Assembly: GCA_025358985.1 (NCBI GenBank)
Contig: JANYHQ010000441.1
Span: 1 to 6,115, forward strand
DNA length: 6,115 nucleotides
DNA from: Acidimicrobiales bacterium
GTDB taxonomy: Bacteria > Actinomycetota > Acidimicrobiia > Acidimicrobiales > JANYDT01
Direction of reading: 5' to 3'
Shown here: positions 5,766-6,115 of the stretch, piece after piece
How the letters are laid out: every line of letters begins with the position of its first letter
Position numbering within the stretch: position 1 is the first letter of the stretch
Translations under genes and position numbers: made by a program
The notes under the pieces: model-generated
Told to the model about the DNA's origin: nothing
Databases searched by the model: none
What the model saw: only the letters and a program-made list of their open reading frames with translations

Positions 5766-6113
5766 ATGTCGATGGTTGCCTCATGGAAAGCCGATGAAAC
5801 GCGCATATGGGATCCCACGTGTGAACTGTGTGAAGAGGCCCGATTCACTGAGTGGTTCTACGAGGATGACCTTTGTTGGGTGGCTGAGTGCGACGCCTGT
5901 ACCGTCCCCATGGTGGTGTGGCGCAACCATGGCGCGGAGCCTGCCGACGAGATCCGTGGCCACCTCCGCAGTCGACTCACCGAGGTGATGGAGCGCTGCT
6001 TCGATGGCAGATGGAAATTCGATGACCGTCTGCGCACCATCCCCGGCCACTACCACGCCCATGCTCGTGCGTTGGCATGGGGACCGGAGGCGCTCAGGCG
6101 GCGAGCCAACTAA
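5766..6113 (+). CDS. Small Cys/His-rich protein with HxHxH motif, possibly HIT-like
   Basis: A 115-residue protein I cannot assign to a named family with certainty. It contains two CxxC pairs, CELC (Cys19, Cys22) and CDAC (Cys42, Cys45), further Cys at 37 and 78, PMVVWRNH ending at His55, and a C-terminal IPGHYHAHARAL with His95, His97 and His99. The order of elements (N-terminal CxxC, EDD, a strand before an isolated His, then HxHxHx near the end) recalls the histidine-triad (HIT) hydrolase layout, but it lacks the usual N-x-G-x-x-x-G-Q stretch and is shorter. An alternative is a small zinc-binding protein. The reading frame is also open upstream to 5526 through the glutaredoxin gene, but that part is a shadow of that gene. 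ATG 5766 is chosen as the first after that gene; ATG 5772 is the alternative, with GGTG 7 nt before it. It follows the glutaredoxin by 43 bp on the same strand, possibly the same operon. Confidence 0.72.
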   Translation: MSMVASWKADETRIWDPTCELCEEARFTEWFYEDDLCWVAECDACTVPMVVWRNHGAEPADEIRGHLRSRLTEVMERCFDGRWKFDDRLRTIPGHYHAHARALAWGPEALRRRAN

Positions 6114-6115
6114 TT

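Overview
The window is GC-rich, densely coding DNA. It has GTG starts, G/C-ending codons and stop/start overlaps of 4 nt. The protein families (an actinobacterial-type hemolysin III/PAQR protein, a mycoredoxin-like glutaredoxin, YiiM-type MOSC) suggest Actinomycetota, possibly Acidimicrobiia. That placement is an inference from family resemblance and was not tested. No RNA genes, mobile elements, CRISPR arrays or long repeats are visible.

Left part (1-1364): the last 28 codons of an unidentified gene run to a stop at 87. Two bases later a poly-gamma-glutamate hydrolase family protein starts (90-707). It converges, with 15 bp between stops, on a minus-strand left-handed beta-helix acyltransferase (723-1364).

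Middle and right part (1470-6113): about 105 bp of divergent spacer separates the acyltransferase from six plus-strand genes. In order these are a type B carboxylesterase, a MOSC-domain protein with an unrecognised N-terminal domain, a seven-helix hemolysin III/PAQR membrane protein, a CcdA/DsbD-type transmembrane thiol-disulfide transporter, a glutaredoxin-like protein with a CGFC active site, and a small Cys/His-rich protein ending in an HxHxH motif. The first three are joined by stop/start overlaps (ATGA, then GTGA). The last three follow with gaps of 63, 28 and 43 bp, so one transcript or two adjacent ones are possible.

Functionally the left part is a mix of housekeeping hydrolase and transferase genes. 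The right part leans toward thiol and sulfur chemistry: the MOSC conserved Cys, the CcdA intramembrane Cys pair, the glutaredoxin CxxC and two CxxC pairs in the last protein. The points most worth a second look are an apparent His-to-Asn change in the PAQR metal site, the N-terminal domain fused to MOSC, and the last protein, which looks like a compressed HIT-type fold. I see no defence system, biosynthetic cluster or clearly new multi-gene system here.
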